This document shows positions 16,295 through 24,719 of a stretch of DNA of 64,000 bases, one piece after another (within the stretch, counting starts at the first letter, position 1; each line of letters opens with the position of its first letter). A program made the translations under genes and the position numbers. Below the pieces are notes generated by a model. That model ran no database searches. It had not been told where the DNA came from and saw only the letters and a list, made by a program, of their open reading frames with translations. Where the stretch lies: positions 496,001 through 560,000 of the forward strand of contig NZ_JACJPP010000007.1 in the NCBI RefSeq assembly GCF_014696135.1. Direction: 5' to 3'. The stretch is from Nodosilinea sp. FACHB-141. Lineage in GTDB: Bacteria > Cyanobacteriota > Cyanobacteriia > Phormidesmidales > Phormidesmidaceae.

Positions 16295-19200
16295 ATGACT
16301 ACCCCCTCCTCCTTTCCTAAGAGCAGCTTTAGCATTAGCGGGCTAGCCATTCGGCAACACATTGGCACCCTCATGCTGACGCTGACCGTCTTTGTGATGG
16401 GCTTTTTTATCACTACGCAGCTGCCGGTGGACCTGCTGCCCGCCATTACCTATCCGCGCATTGGCCTCCGTGGTGATGCGCCAGGACTGTCACCGGAGGT
16501 GGCGGTGGATGAGATTACTCGGCCCCTAGAGGAAGCCCTGGCGACCACCGAAGGCGTGGTGCAGGTGTTTTCTCAAACCCGAGAAGGTCAGGTCAGCATC
16601 GATTTGTATTTTGAACCCGGCGGCAATATCGATCAGGCTCTCAACGATGCCACGGCTACTCTCAACCGCGCCCGCGGCACTCTGCCCGAAACCTTTGAAA
16701 CACCGCGCCTGTTTAAGGTTGATCCCTCTCAGCTACCGGTGTATGAAATGGCGCTCACCTCCGATAGCCTGAGTGCCCAAGAGTTGCGCATCTTTGCTGA
16801 AGAAGAGTTAGCCCGAGAGGTTCAGCAGGTACCCGGTGTAGCTAGCGCCGATGTATCGGGTGGGGTCAACGAGCAGGTGCAGGTGAATGTGGATTTGCGC
16901 CGCTTGCAGGCAGTGGGCATTGGGGTAGCCGACATCATTGATGCGCTCAGCGATCGCAATCAGGATATCTCCGGTGGTCGCCTGCGCGGTGGTGACGAGG
17001 AAACCCTCACCCGACTGGTGGGCCGCTTTGAATCGGCAGAGGAGCTGCAAAACCTACCCATCACCGTACCCGGCACCGACCCTCCCCAGCAGGTGCTGCT
17101 ACAGGATGTGGCCACCGTCATTGATGGCACCGAAGAGCAGCGGGTTTTTGTCTCTCTAAACGGTGAGCCCGCGGTCAAAGTCAGCATTCAGAAGCAACCA
17201 GCGGCTAACACTATAGATGTAGTGGATGGAGTTAAGTCTAAGCTCGACCAGATGCGCCAGGCAGGTCAAATTCCTGAGGGGATGGAGACCGTTGCCACTC
17301 TCGACGAGTCGCGGTTTATCCGCAGCTCCATCAACAACGTGACGGGCTCAGGTCTGTCTGGAGCTGCTCTGGCTGGCCTAGCCGTGCTGCTATTTCTAGG
17401 GTCTTTACGGCAGACATTTATTATTTTGCTGGCTATTCCCCTAGCTAGCCTGGTCGCCCTGGTTCTCATGGGGTTGTTTGGTCTGTCCCTCAACGTATTT
17501 AGTCTGGGCGGGCTGGCCCTGGGTGTGGGCATTGTGGTCGACAACTCCATTGTGATGCTCGAGAACATGGCCAACCGGGCTGAAGAAATGGAGCGATCGC
17601 GCCAGACCGGCGGGGTTTACAGCCGCAGCGAAGCTATCTTTCAGGCCGAAGCTAGCAGTCAGGAGCTAGAAGGAACCTTAGTAGCCGCTACTACCACCAA
17701 CCTGGTGTCGGTGCTGCCCTTTTTGCTGATTGGCGGCTTTATCTCACTGATCTTCAACGAACTGATTTTGACCGTTACCTTTTCTGTAGCGGCCTCCCTG
17801 GTGGTGGCCTTGACGGTGGTGCCTGCTCTGGCTGCACGGATGGTGATGGGGCGCAGCACCCAATCGCTCCAGAGCTGGGGGCCATTTCGCTGGTTTAACA
17901 CCCGTCTCGAAGGCGTTACCTTGGCCTACGGGCGTTGGCTCAGCCGTGCCCTGCGGCATCGCATCATAATTATTGCTCTGGCTCTGCTGGTGTTTGGCGG
18001 CAGCAGCATTTTTATGCTGGGCCAAATTCCCCAGGAAATTTTGCCTCGTATTAGCACCGGGCAAGCTCGCGTTTCCGTCCGTTTCCCACCCGGTACGACG
18101 GCGGCAGCTAACCAGCGGGTCATGCAGGCGGTAGAAGAGTTTCTGCTGACTCAGCCTGAGACCGACTACGTGTTTACTACCGCTGGCGGCTCTCTCTTTG
18201 GCACTAGCACCAGCGAAAACACCCTGCGTGGCAGCAGCACAATTACGCTAAAGCCTGGCACCAACACGGTGGGCTACGTCGATCGCGTCAATGCTGAACT
18301 CAGCAAGTTGCCCGTAGTGGACACCCGCATTAACGTCACTCCCGAGTCGGTGCGAGGGCTGTTTTTGAGTAATTCTCCGGTGCGCGCCGATCTCGACGTG
18401 GGCCTGCAAAGCGAAGATACCGAAGTCCTGCTACAGGCTGGCCAGCAGGTTGTTGAAGCCCTAGGCCAACAGGCTACCCTAGCCCGCTATCGACCCGATG
18501 GGGAAGAACCTCAGGCAGAGGTGCAGATTCGCCCCGACTGGGCCAGAGCTGAAGACTTGGGCCTCACGGCCGCCGATATTGGCACCACCATTCAGACGGC
18601 GCTGACGGGGTCAATTCCGACCCAGCTACAGCGGGGCAACCGCCTGGTAGACATCAAGGTGCAGCTTGAACCCGGCACTGTGCAGCGTTCCTCTCAACTG
18701 CTGGATATTCCGCTATTCACTGACGACGGCCAGCTGGTGCAGCTGGGCGATGTTGCCGAGGTCGGGCTAGGGGAGGCCCCCGGCCAAATTCAGCGCATTA
18801 ACCGGCGGCAGGTGTTTTTAATCTCTGGAGACCTGGCGGAGGGGGCTAGCCTTAGCGAAGCTCTAGACGAAGTCCAAACCGTGATCGCTAGCCTTGAACT
18901 CCCTGAAGGAGTAACCGTCCTGCCCAGTTCGGCGGCGGCCACCAATGCTGAGCTACAGGACGCCTTAGTCACGCTGGGGGCGTTATCTGCCTTTCTAGTC
19001 TTTACGGTCATGGCGGTGCAGTACAACTCGCTGATCGACCCGCTGGTGATTATGCTGACAGTGCCCCTGGCGCTGGCGGGCGGCATCTTAGGCCTGTATG
19101 TGACTCAAACCGCGATCGGCGCCACGGTGGTTGTCGGGGCTGTGCTGCTGGTAGGTATTGTGGTCAACAACGCCATCATTATGGTGGAGTTGGCCAACCA

Positions 19201-19525
19201 GATCTATAAAGCTACCGGCTGCTCTCGCCAGGAAGCCATTCTGCGCGCTGCCCCTCGTCGCCTACGCCCCATTTTAATGACGACCATCACTGCGGTGCTG
19301 GGCCTGTTTCCCCTGGCCCTGGGCATTGGTGAAGGGTCTGAATTCTTACAACCCTTGGGCATCGTGGTGTTTTTCGGGCAATCTCTGGCCACGGTGCTGA
19401 CGCTGTTTATCATTCCCTGCTTCTATACCCTGCTCCATGGCGGGTTTGGTTCGGGCGGCAAAGGGGCGATCGCCGAAGACGACTCGATTGAGCCGGTAGA
19501 TTCGTCTGAAGTTTTTCAATCTTAG
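16295..19525 (+). CDS. RND efflux pump, AcrB/MdtB-type permease
   Basis: A 1076-residue pump of the expected length with twelve membrane helices and two large periplasmic loops. TM1 is near residue 25 (LMLTLTVFVMGFF) and is followed by LPVDLLPAI. The central proton-relay helix reads GVGIVVDNSIVMLENM, with a single Asp followed by Asn, where AcrB has two Asp; this variant is common in other RND subfamilies. The second-half equivalent is GIVVNNAIIMVELAN. It would export lipophilic compounds or metals using the proton gradient. Substrate cannot be read from sequence. It forms an operon with the adaptor and ends at a strong bidirectional terminator. Confidence 0.93.
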   Translation: MTTPSSFPKSSFSISGLAIRQHIGTLMLTLTVFVMGFFITTQLPVDLLPAITYPRIGLRGDAPGLSPEVAVDEITRPLEEALATTEGVVQVFSQTREGQVSIDLYFEPGGNIDQALNDATATLNRARGTLPETFETPRLFKVDPSQLPVYEMALTSDSLSAQELRIFAEEELAREVQQVPGVASADVSGGVNEQVQVNVDLRRLQAVGIGVADIIDALSDRNQDISGGRLRGGDEETLTRLVGRFESAEELQNLPITVPGTDPPQQVLLQDVATVIDGTEEQRVFVSLNGEPAVKVSIQKQPAANTIDVVDGVKSKLDQMRQAGQIPEGMETVATLDESRFIRSSINNVTGSGLSGAALAGLAVLLFLGSLRQTFIILLAIPLASLVALVLMGLFGLSLNVFSLGGLALGVGIVVDNSIVMLENMANRAEEMERSRQTGGVYSRSEAIFQAEASSQELEGTLVAATTTNLVSVLPFLLIGGFISLIFNELILTVTFSVAASLVVALTVVPALAARMVMGRSTQSLQSWGPFRWFNTRLEGVTLAYGRWLSRALRHRIIIIALALLVFGGSSIFMLGQIPQEILPRISTGQARVSVRFPPGTTAAANQRVMQAVEEFLLTQPETDYVFTTAGGSLFGTSTSENTLRGSSTITLKPGTNTVGYVDRVNAELSKLPVVDTRINVTPESVRGLFLSNSPVRADLDVGLQSEDTEVLLQAGQQVVEALGQQATLARYRPDGEEPQAEVQIRPDWARAEDLGLTAADIGTTIQTALTGSIPTQLQRGNRLVDIKVQLEPGTVQRSSQLLDIPLFTDDGQLVQLGDVAEVGLGEAPGQIQRINRRQVFLISGDLAEGASLSEALDEVQTVIASLELPEGVTVLPSSAAATNAELQDALVTLGALSAFLVFTVMAVQYNSLIDPLVIMLTVPLALAGGILGLYVTQTAIGATVVVGAVLLVGIVVNNAIIMVELANQIYKATGCSRQEAILRAAPRRLRPILMTTITAVLGLFPLALGIGEGSEFLQPLGIVVFFGQSLATVLTLFIIPCFYTLLHGGFGSGGKGAIAEDDSIEPVDSSEVFQS

Positions 19526-19550
19526 AGGACGAAATTCTCAGCCGTTAACT

Positions 19551-19587
19551 ACAAAATCCCACCTAGATTCACTAGGTGGGATTTTGT
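19551..19587. terminator. Strong bidirectional terminator hairpin
   Basis: A perfect 16-bp stem: ACAAAATCCCACCTAG (19551-19566) and its complement at 19572-19587, with a 5-base loop ATTCA. The arms end in A and T tracts, so a U-tract is present whichever strand is transcribed. It sits between the convergent RND pump and DHH genes and serves both. Confidence 0.9.
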
Positions 19588-19634
19588 GATTAGCCGCTTG
19601 CTTGCGTCAAGATGCTGCCGCTGAGCAGAGAGTT

Positions 19635-20846
19635 CTAGTCGGTATTGATCATGCCCTCTTCAGGGTTAATGAGCCGCCAAAGCTTCTGCTTGATCTGGGT
19701 GTCAAAGACTTCCCACTTGAGCCGGTTGAACTCCGAGTTTTCATAAAAGCCCGACAAAAAGCCCACCGGAATTTCGAAGCCGCCGGCCATTGATCGCCCG
19801 CCGCCAAAGAAGCGACCCTCGCTGTCTTGGCCGAAGGCTTCTTTGATAAATTCGTCGGGGTCAAGGGTGATTTTGCTGGTGCGCAAAGAGCCAATCACCA
19901 CCTCGCGCTCTTCATCCTCGTCGTGAACGATGCCGTAGACCACGGCGGTGTGCACGTTTTCTTCGGTCACCAAAAAGTCTGCCGCCTGGGGAATAGCGTC
20001 GCGGTCGTCGTAGCGCAGATAGCCGACCCCGGCAATAGAGACGTTGTTTTGCACCTTGCGGTTGCGCAGCGATCGCTCAATCACATCCATCACTCGCTTG
20101 GAGCGCGAGGCTTGCAGCACCGCACTGAGCAGCTGCCCGTCGTAAAACTGGCTCAGGTAGGCCGCCGCCATAAAGTCGCTGGGCCCAGCGTGCATGAGCT
20201 GGTTGGTGTCGGCCCGCAGGCCATGCATAAGGGCGGTGGCACACTTGGTGTGCTTGCTGTTGTTGCGATCGAGGTTCAGCAACCCCTGCTGCAAATACTG
20301 GGTCAAGATGGTGGCCGTAGCCCGAATGTGGGGGCGCAGATCGATGTATTCTGCGTCTAGCTTAGACTGGGGGGCATGGTGGTCGATCACCAGCACTAGA
20401 GGCAGCCCCCCCTCCCGTAGGTGTTCGTAGAGTTGGCTCGTCGTGCCTTGGTTATCGACCAGCACTAGCCCTTGGTAGTTAGCCAGGCTAGCACTATCGG
20501 CGGCGGTTAGCCAGCGGCGGGCAGGCAGGCCCGTAAGCCGGACGAGGGCAATGTTTTCCTGGTGGCTGAGGGTGCCCGCGTAGACAATGTCGCACTCGAT
20601 TTTGTAGTTGCTGGCAATCAGCTTGTAGGCCCAGGCTGACGATAGCGCATCGGGGTCAGGGAAATCTTGCAGCAGCACCAGGTGGCGATCGCCGCGGTGC
20701 CCCTCCAGCAGCCGACGCACCGCCTGTACCGGATCTTCAGAGTCACTGTCATTCTCGGGGCGGGGCACAAGAGAAGTCATCCCGCTGCCGTTAGAAAAGG
20801 TGGCTTCAGCGGTCTCAGAGTCTAAATTGAATGTCATCATGGGCAA
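19635..20846 (-). CDS. DHH/DHHA1 phosphoesterase (NrnA-like)
   Basis: A 403-residue protein with the DHH motifs in order: a first metal motif DPDALSSAW (the variant with Ser in place of His), VLVDNQG, the DHHAP signature and the fourth motif ADTNQLM. The C-terminal DHHA1 part ends with FFGGGRSMAGGFEIPVG. Relatives are oligoribonuclease/pAp phosphatases (NrnA) and GdpP-like enzymes without the GGDEF part, so it may degrade nano-RNAs, pAp or cyclic-dinucleotide products. About 40 residues at the N-terminus are acidic and low-complexity, and several Met codons make the exact start uncertain. It is transcribed alone. Confidence 0.85.
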   Translation of the reverse strand: MPMMTFNLDSETAEATFSNGSGMTSLVPRPENDSDSEDPVQAVRRLLEGHRGDRHLVLLQDFPDPDALSSAWAYKLIASNYKIECDIVYAGTLSHQENIALVRLTGLPARRWLTAADSASLANYQGLVLVDNQGTTSQLYEHLREGGLPLVLVIDHHAPQSKLDAEYIDLRPHIRATATILTQYLQQGLLNLDRNNSKHTKCATALMHGLRADTNQLMHAGPSDFMAAAYLSQFYDGQLLSAVLQASRSKRVMDVIERSLRNRKVQNNVSIAGVGYLRYDDRDAIPQAADFLVTEENVHTAVVYGIVHDEDEEREVVIGSLRTSKITLDPDEFIKEAFGQDSEGRFFGGGRSMAGGFEIPVGFLSGFYENSEFNRLKWEVFDTQIKQKLWRLINPEEGMINTD

Positions 20847-21184
20847 TTCCTTGTGCGACAGCGCGCTCGATGGTAGGTAGACATAGCCCCTTAGTGCAAA
20901 GACAAGGGATAGACCTCAACGGCGTTAGGAAAGCTAACGTCAACCCGCTTGGCTCACCATCGTCTTGATTCAAAAGCGCTGTCAATAGCGCCGCGGCCCT
21001 ACTTAATTATCGCAAATTGCAGCGGAACTGTTAGAGTCACCCGATAGAGTCTGATGCAAACGGTTATCAGGCTATGGGATTTCAAGCCCCATGGCCTAAG
21101 GCAGCACCCTAGGGATGAATCTGCCGGCAGTCGAGCAGCGATGACGCCGTCGAATACTCTTGAAGCACTCATGCACTAGAACAG
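20847..21184. other. Intergenic region without identified features
   Basis: A 338-base gap upstream of the DHH gene and downstream of the HNH gene, both on the minus strand. I see no open frame with protein-like composition, no tRNA and no strong hairpin. It presumably carries the DHH promoter. Confidence 0.4.
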
Positions 21185-21685
21185 TTACGAAATCCCAATG
21201 ACGTACTTCTTCCACTCCTGGTGTACGCCGCTGTGAATCTGCCGCGTCACCTCAAAGTAGAGACTGCTGTGGGGCTTACGGGGTTGGCTAAAAAGCGGCA
21301 TGTTGGCCTCCCGCGGGGTGCGGTTGCCCTTTTTCACGTTGCAGCGCACGCAGGCGGCTACCATATTTTCCCAAGTGTCGGCGCCGCCGCGCGATCGGGG
21401 AATCACGTGGTCGAGGGTGAGCCCGTCGCCGCTGTAGGCGCAGTATTGACAGGTGTGGTTGTCGCGCTGGAGCAGGTTGCGCCGGGTAAGGGGAATATCT
21501 TTGTAGGGCACCCGCACGTAGTGGCGCAGACGTATCACCGTCGGCAGCGGAAAATCGGCGTAGACAAACTTGCCGTTATGCTCAACCCGCTCCGCCTTAC
21601 CCTTAATAATAAGGACGACAGCCCGACGCCAGCTCGTAATGTTGAGCGGTTCATAGGAGGCGTTGAGCACCAGAACCTTACCCAT
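21185..21685 (-). CDS. HNH endonuclease family protein
   Basis: A 166-residue protein of the cyanobacterial/proteobacterial stand-alone HNH type. The N-terminus VLVLNASYEPLNI is typical. The nuclease core has a zinc site made by CQYC (about residues 78-81) and CVRC (about 116-119), with the HNH elements LTLDHVIPRSRGG, TWENMV and the Asn in CNVKKGN. It should cleave DNA with a metal ion; its role in the cell is unknown. It is divergent from alr, with a shared 182-base upstream region, and no methylase or intron context is present. Confidence 0.88.
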   Translation of the reverse strand: MGKVLVLNASYEPLNITSWRRAVVLIIKGKAERVEHNGKFVYADFPLPTVIRLRHYVRVPYKDIPLTRRNLLQRDNHTCQYCAYSGDGLTLDHVIPRSRGGADTWENMVAACVRCNVKKGNRTPREANMPLFSQPRKPHSSLYFEVTRQIHSGVHQEWKKYVIGIS

Positions 21686-21867
21686 TCGAATGCGTGGATA
21701 ATTGGCTAAAGAATATTTGGATTGATGTTAGCACAGAAGCTAAATTGAGGTTTTTGACCTCTGGTAGACTGTCCTGAAGCCGGTACCTTGCGATAGCGTT
21801 GGCACATCTGATGGCCGGTTCTGGCGCTATGATGAGGCGCTAGCCCCGGTGGTGAAGGAGGAACACA

Positions 21868-23064
21868 ATGCTGAATTGGGATCACACTCCAAGCCTGGAG
21901 CCCATGCGCTGCTGCCGTGCCTGGGTTGAAATTAATCTGGCGGCGCTGCAGCACAACGTGCGCCAGTTTAGAGGGTTGCTGCCCGCCACCACCCAGCTGA
22001 TGGCGGTGGTTAAGGCCGATGCCTACGGCCATGGGGCCGTCACCGTTGCCCAAACGGCGCTTCAATCTGGGGCCACCTGGCTCGGCGTCGCCACCGTCCC
22101 CGAAGGAATTGAGCTACGGGCCGCAGGCGTTCAGGCCCCAATCTTGGTGATGGGGGCGGTCAACAGCCCCGAAGAAATGCAGGCGATCGCCCACTGGCGG
22201 CTCCAGCCCACCCTAGTAAACCCTAAGCAGGCCCTAGTTTTTTCCGATACGCTTTCTGGCCTAGCCGCTGCCCGGCCGGTGGGGGTACACCTTAAGATCG
22301 ACACCGGTATGACCCGCCTGGGATTTCCCTGGGCCGAGGCCGTCGACTTTGCTCGGTTTGTGCGGCAGTTGCCCCACCTCAAAATCGACAGCCTTTACTC
22401 TCACCTGGCCACTGCTGACAGCCCTGACCCCACCATCATGCAGCAGCAGCAGCAGCGGTTTAAAACGGCGCTAGGGCACCTCCAACAGCAGCAGTTGCTC
22501 CCTCCCCGACTGCATTTGGCCAATACCGCCGCCACCCTAGCTGACCCTGATCTCCACTACGACCTGGTGCGAGTTGGTCTAGGGCTCTATGGCCTCTACC
22601 CGGCCCCCCATTTGCAATCGCGGCTCGACCTACAGCCTGTCATGCAGGTCAAAGCCCGCATCACCCATCTCAAGGATGTGCCCGCGGGTACCGGCATTAG
22701 TTATGGCCATCAATACGTGTGCGATCGCCCCCTCCGCCTAGCAGTGGTCGGCATTGGCTACGCCGATGGGGTGCCGCGGGTGCTCTCCAACCGACTCCAG
22801 GTCATGGTCAAAGGCCGCCTAGCCCAGCAAATCGGCGCTATCACCATGGATCAGCTGATGCTGGATGTCAGCCATATCCCCAGCCTGCAAGAGGGTGATG
22901 TCGTCACCCTGCTGGGCCGCGACGGACCCCACATCATTGGCCCAGACGATTGGGCTGCTATGGCCAACACCATCAGCTGGGAAATTCTCTGTGGCTTTAA
23001 GCACCGTCTGCCCCGCATTGCAGTGGAACAGCCCTTAGCAGCCTCTACCGCTGTCCAAAGCTAG
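21868..23064 (+). CDS. alr: Alanine racemase
   Basis: A 398-residue fold-type III PLP enzyme that interconverts L- and D-alanine for peptidoglycan. The PLP lysine lies in AVVKADAYGHG (about residues 46-56), KIDTGMTRLG follows, and the second catalytic base Tyr is in GTGISYGHQY. AIGYADG-like (here GIGYADGVPR) and ITMDQLMLDV complete the signature. The start ATG 21868 has a strong GGAGGA site eight bases upstream. The stop codon abuts the stop of the convergent redoxin gene with no base between. Confidence 0.95.
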   Translation: MLNWDHTPSLEPMRCCRAWVEINLAALQHNVRQFRGLLPATTQLMAVVKADAYGHGAVTVAQTALQSGATWLGVATVPEGIELRAAGVQAPILVMGAVNSPEEMQAIAHWRLQPTLVNPKQALVFSDTLSGLAAARPVGVHLKIDTGMTRLGFPWAEAVDFARFVRQLPHLKIDSLYSHLATADSPDPTIMQQQQQRFKTALGHLQQQQLLPPRLHLANTAATLADPDLHYDLVRVGLGLYGLYPAPHLQSRLDLQPVMQVKARITHLKDVPAGTGISYGHQYVCDRPLRLAVVGIGYADGVPRVLSNRLQVMVKGRLAQQIGAITMDQLMLDVSHIPSLQEGDVVTLLGRDGPHIIGPDDWAAMANTISWEILCGFKHRLPRIAVEQPLAASTAVQS

Positions 23065-23601
23065 CTAAAGCCTACTCAGGGCAGCTAGCAGCGTTCCCGG
23101 CGATGCGGTTGGGTGGAGCAGCGAAAACAGGTGACAGTAGCGCAATCGCCCCTGCGCATCTAGCACAAACTGCGCCGGCAGGGGTGCCCCCAGCGCTTGC
23201 CCAGTGTGGTAAGCGCGAAAGCTCGCTCCCGCGGGGTCGCATAGCAGCGGCAATCTTAAGCTCAGATCTTCTACCGCCGCCTGAGCTTGACGCTGGGGCT
23301 GATTGCCGATCGCCAACACTTCAGCTCCAGCGTTGCGAAACTGGTCGTAGACCTGATTGAACGCCACCAGCGAAGCATACCGCTGAGGGCTGTAGGCTAT
23401 CTCTGCTAGGAGGCGACAAAAGAGCAAGACCACCGGCTGCTTACCACGCCAGTTAGCCAGGCGCACAGTGCGCTGGTAGGTGACATCCCATAGGGCAAAG
23501 TCGGGGCATATCTGGCCGAGGGGCAGACCTAAGCGAGGGGGCAACGGCAGCCAATAGCGCCAGGTAGTAGCCTGGTCTGGTAGTGGCGCGATCGGGGTCA
23601 T
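23065..23601 (-). CDS. AhpC/TSA-fold redoxin lacking the peroxidatic cysteine
   Basis: A 178-residue peroxiredoxin-like protein. The fold is visible as GQICPDFALWDV, VVLLFCRLL, AGAEVLAIGN, LPLLCDPAGASFRAYH and PAQFVLDAQGRLRYCH. Where related proteins have a CPYC- or TxxC-type active site, this one reads LAEIAYSPQ, with no Cys. Two cysteines elsewhere (in FCRLL and LLCDP) are not at the catalytic position. It may bind a partner or ligand rather than reduce peroxide. It lies just upstream of no other gene on its strand but 57 bases downstream of a true 2-Cys peroxiredoxin, with which it may be co-transcribed. Confidence 0.8.
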   Translation of the reverse strand: MTPIAPLPDQATTWRYWLPLPPRLGLPLGQICPDFALWDVTYQRTVRLANWRGKQPVVLLFCRLLAEIAYSPQRYASLVAFNQVYDQFRNAGAEVLAIGNQPQRQAQAAVEDLSLRLPLLCDPAGASFRAYHTGQALGAPLPAQFVLDAQGRLRYCHLFSLLHPTASPGTLLAALSRL

Positions 23602-23658
23602 CAGGCGAAAAAATGACGATACAACAGCGGCAGGGCAGGGGCGAACGAGACAGTGTCG

Positions 23659-24264
23659 CTAGACCTCAGCAAAAAATTCCCTTGCCTTCACCGGGTCGGG
23701 ATTCATAGTTTTATCTCCGGGTTGCCAGTCAACCGGGCAAACCTCATCGGGGTTGGCCTGCACATGCTGAATGGCCTGTAAAACTCGCAGGGTTTCATCG
23801 ACCTTACGGCCAAAGGCTAGGTTGTTGATCGTGGCATGCTGAAGCACTCCGTCCCGGTCGATGATGAACAAGCCCCGTAGCGCTACCCCACTGTCGGGGT
23901 CGAGGACGTTGTAGGCAGCGCTAATGTCTTTTTTGATGTCAGACACTAGGGGATAGTTTAAGTCACCTACCCCGCCTAGCTTACGCTCAGTTTGGATCCA
24001 AGCTAGGTGAGCAAATTCGCTGTCTACAGAGATGCCTAAAATCTCGGTGTTGAGAGCCTTAAACTCACTGAAGCGATCGCTAAAGGCCGCAATCTCCGTA
24101 GGGCAGACGAAGGTAAAGTCGAGGGGATAAAAAAATAGGACCACATATCGGCCCCGGTAGTCGGATAGCTTAACAATCTTGAAGTTCTGGTCAACTACGG
24201 CGGTGGCGCTGAAGTCGGGTGCCATCTGGCCAACCCGCAAACAGTCATCTCTTATCTCAGGCAT
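23659..24264 (-). CDS. 2-Cys peroxiredoxin
   Basis: A 201-residue peroxiredoxin, the usual length for the 2-Cys group when translation begins at ATG 24264 (MPEIRDD). The peroxidatic Cys54 is in FTFVCPTE with the supporting Pro and Thr, and the resolving cysteine is in DEVCPVDW near residue 175. [16 protein letters not shown] is the typical substrate-side strand. It reduces hydrogen and alkyl peroxides using thioredoxin, and in cyanobacteria protects the photosynthetic apparatus. The frame is open further upstream but that extension has no family match. A redoxin gene follows on the same strand. Confidence 0.93.
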   Translation of the reverse strand: MPEIRDDCLRVGQMAPDFSATAVVDQNFKIVKLSDYRGRYVVLFFYPLDFTFVCPTEIAAFSDRFSEFKALNTEILGISVDSEFAHLAWIQTERKLGGVGDLNYPLVSDIKKDISAAYNVLDPDSGVALRGLFIIDRDGVLQHATINNLAFGRKVDETLRVLQAIQHVQANPDEVCPVDWQPGDKTMNPDPVKAREFFAEV

Positions 24265-24468
24265 GGACTCATCCCTCAAGGTCTTACCGCCATCGCGCAG
24301 TACCATCATAGTACTTTGGCCAGAGAAAACCCTCCCTGCATCCCTGTCCGCTCTTGGCTTTACCACAACTACAGAGTGATAAAACCTTTTAATGCGTCAC
24401 CTCAACGAACCTTAGTCAGAGAAAAGCTAGACCAACGCTTGCTGGACAGACTATTGAACCGTTAAGAA

Positions 24469-24540
24469 TGGCTCAGGCGGGATTTGAACCTGCGACCAAG
24501 GGCTTATGAGTCCCCTGCTCTACCACTGAGCTACTGAGCC
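24469..24540 (-). tRNA. tRNA-Met (anticodon CAU)
   Basis: On the minus strand a 72-base cloverleaf runs from 24540 to 24469. The acceptor arms are GGCTCAG and CTGAGCC with discriminator A; the D-arm contains AGCTCAGTGGTAGAGC, the anticodon loop is CTCATAA with CAT at 24508-24506, and the T-loop has GGTTCAAATCC. CCA is not encoded. The first acceptor pair is G-C, which argues for elongator rather than initiator tRNA. A CAU anticodon could also belong to tRNA-Ile modified with lysidine, so the amino acid is likely but not certain. Confidence 0.9.
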
Positions 24541-24664
24541 GTAGCATCGATTTTTCCTAACTGGGGCTTACCCCTATTAATCAACCCACAGTTAATGAAT
24601 CTATCACAGAATTAGTCCACACACCAAGCCATATCCAGCATTTTTTTGATAGAAAATATTCTAC

Positions 24665-24695
24665 AAAAAGCGGGCTAACAGCAATGCCAGCCCGC
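24665..24695 (-). terminator. Intrinsic terminator of the M23 gene
   Basis: Stem GCGGGCT (24670-24676) with AGCCCGC (24689-24695), followed on the minus strand by TTTTT (24669-24665). It lies 25 bases after the stop of the LysM/M23 gene. Confidence 0.85.
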
Positions 24696-24719
24696 GCTAC
24701 TAAACTATGGCTAAACCAT

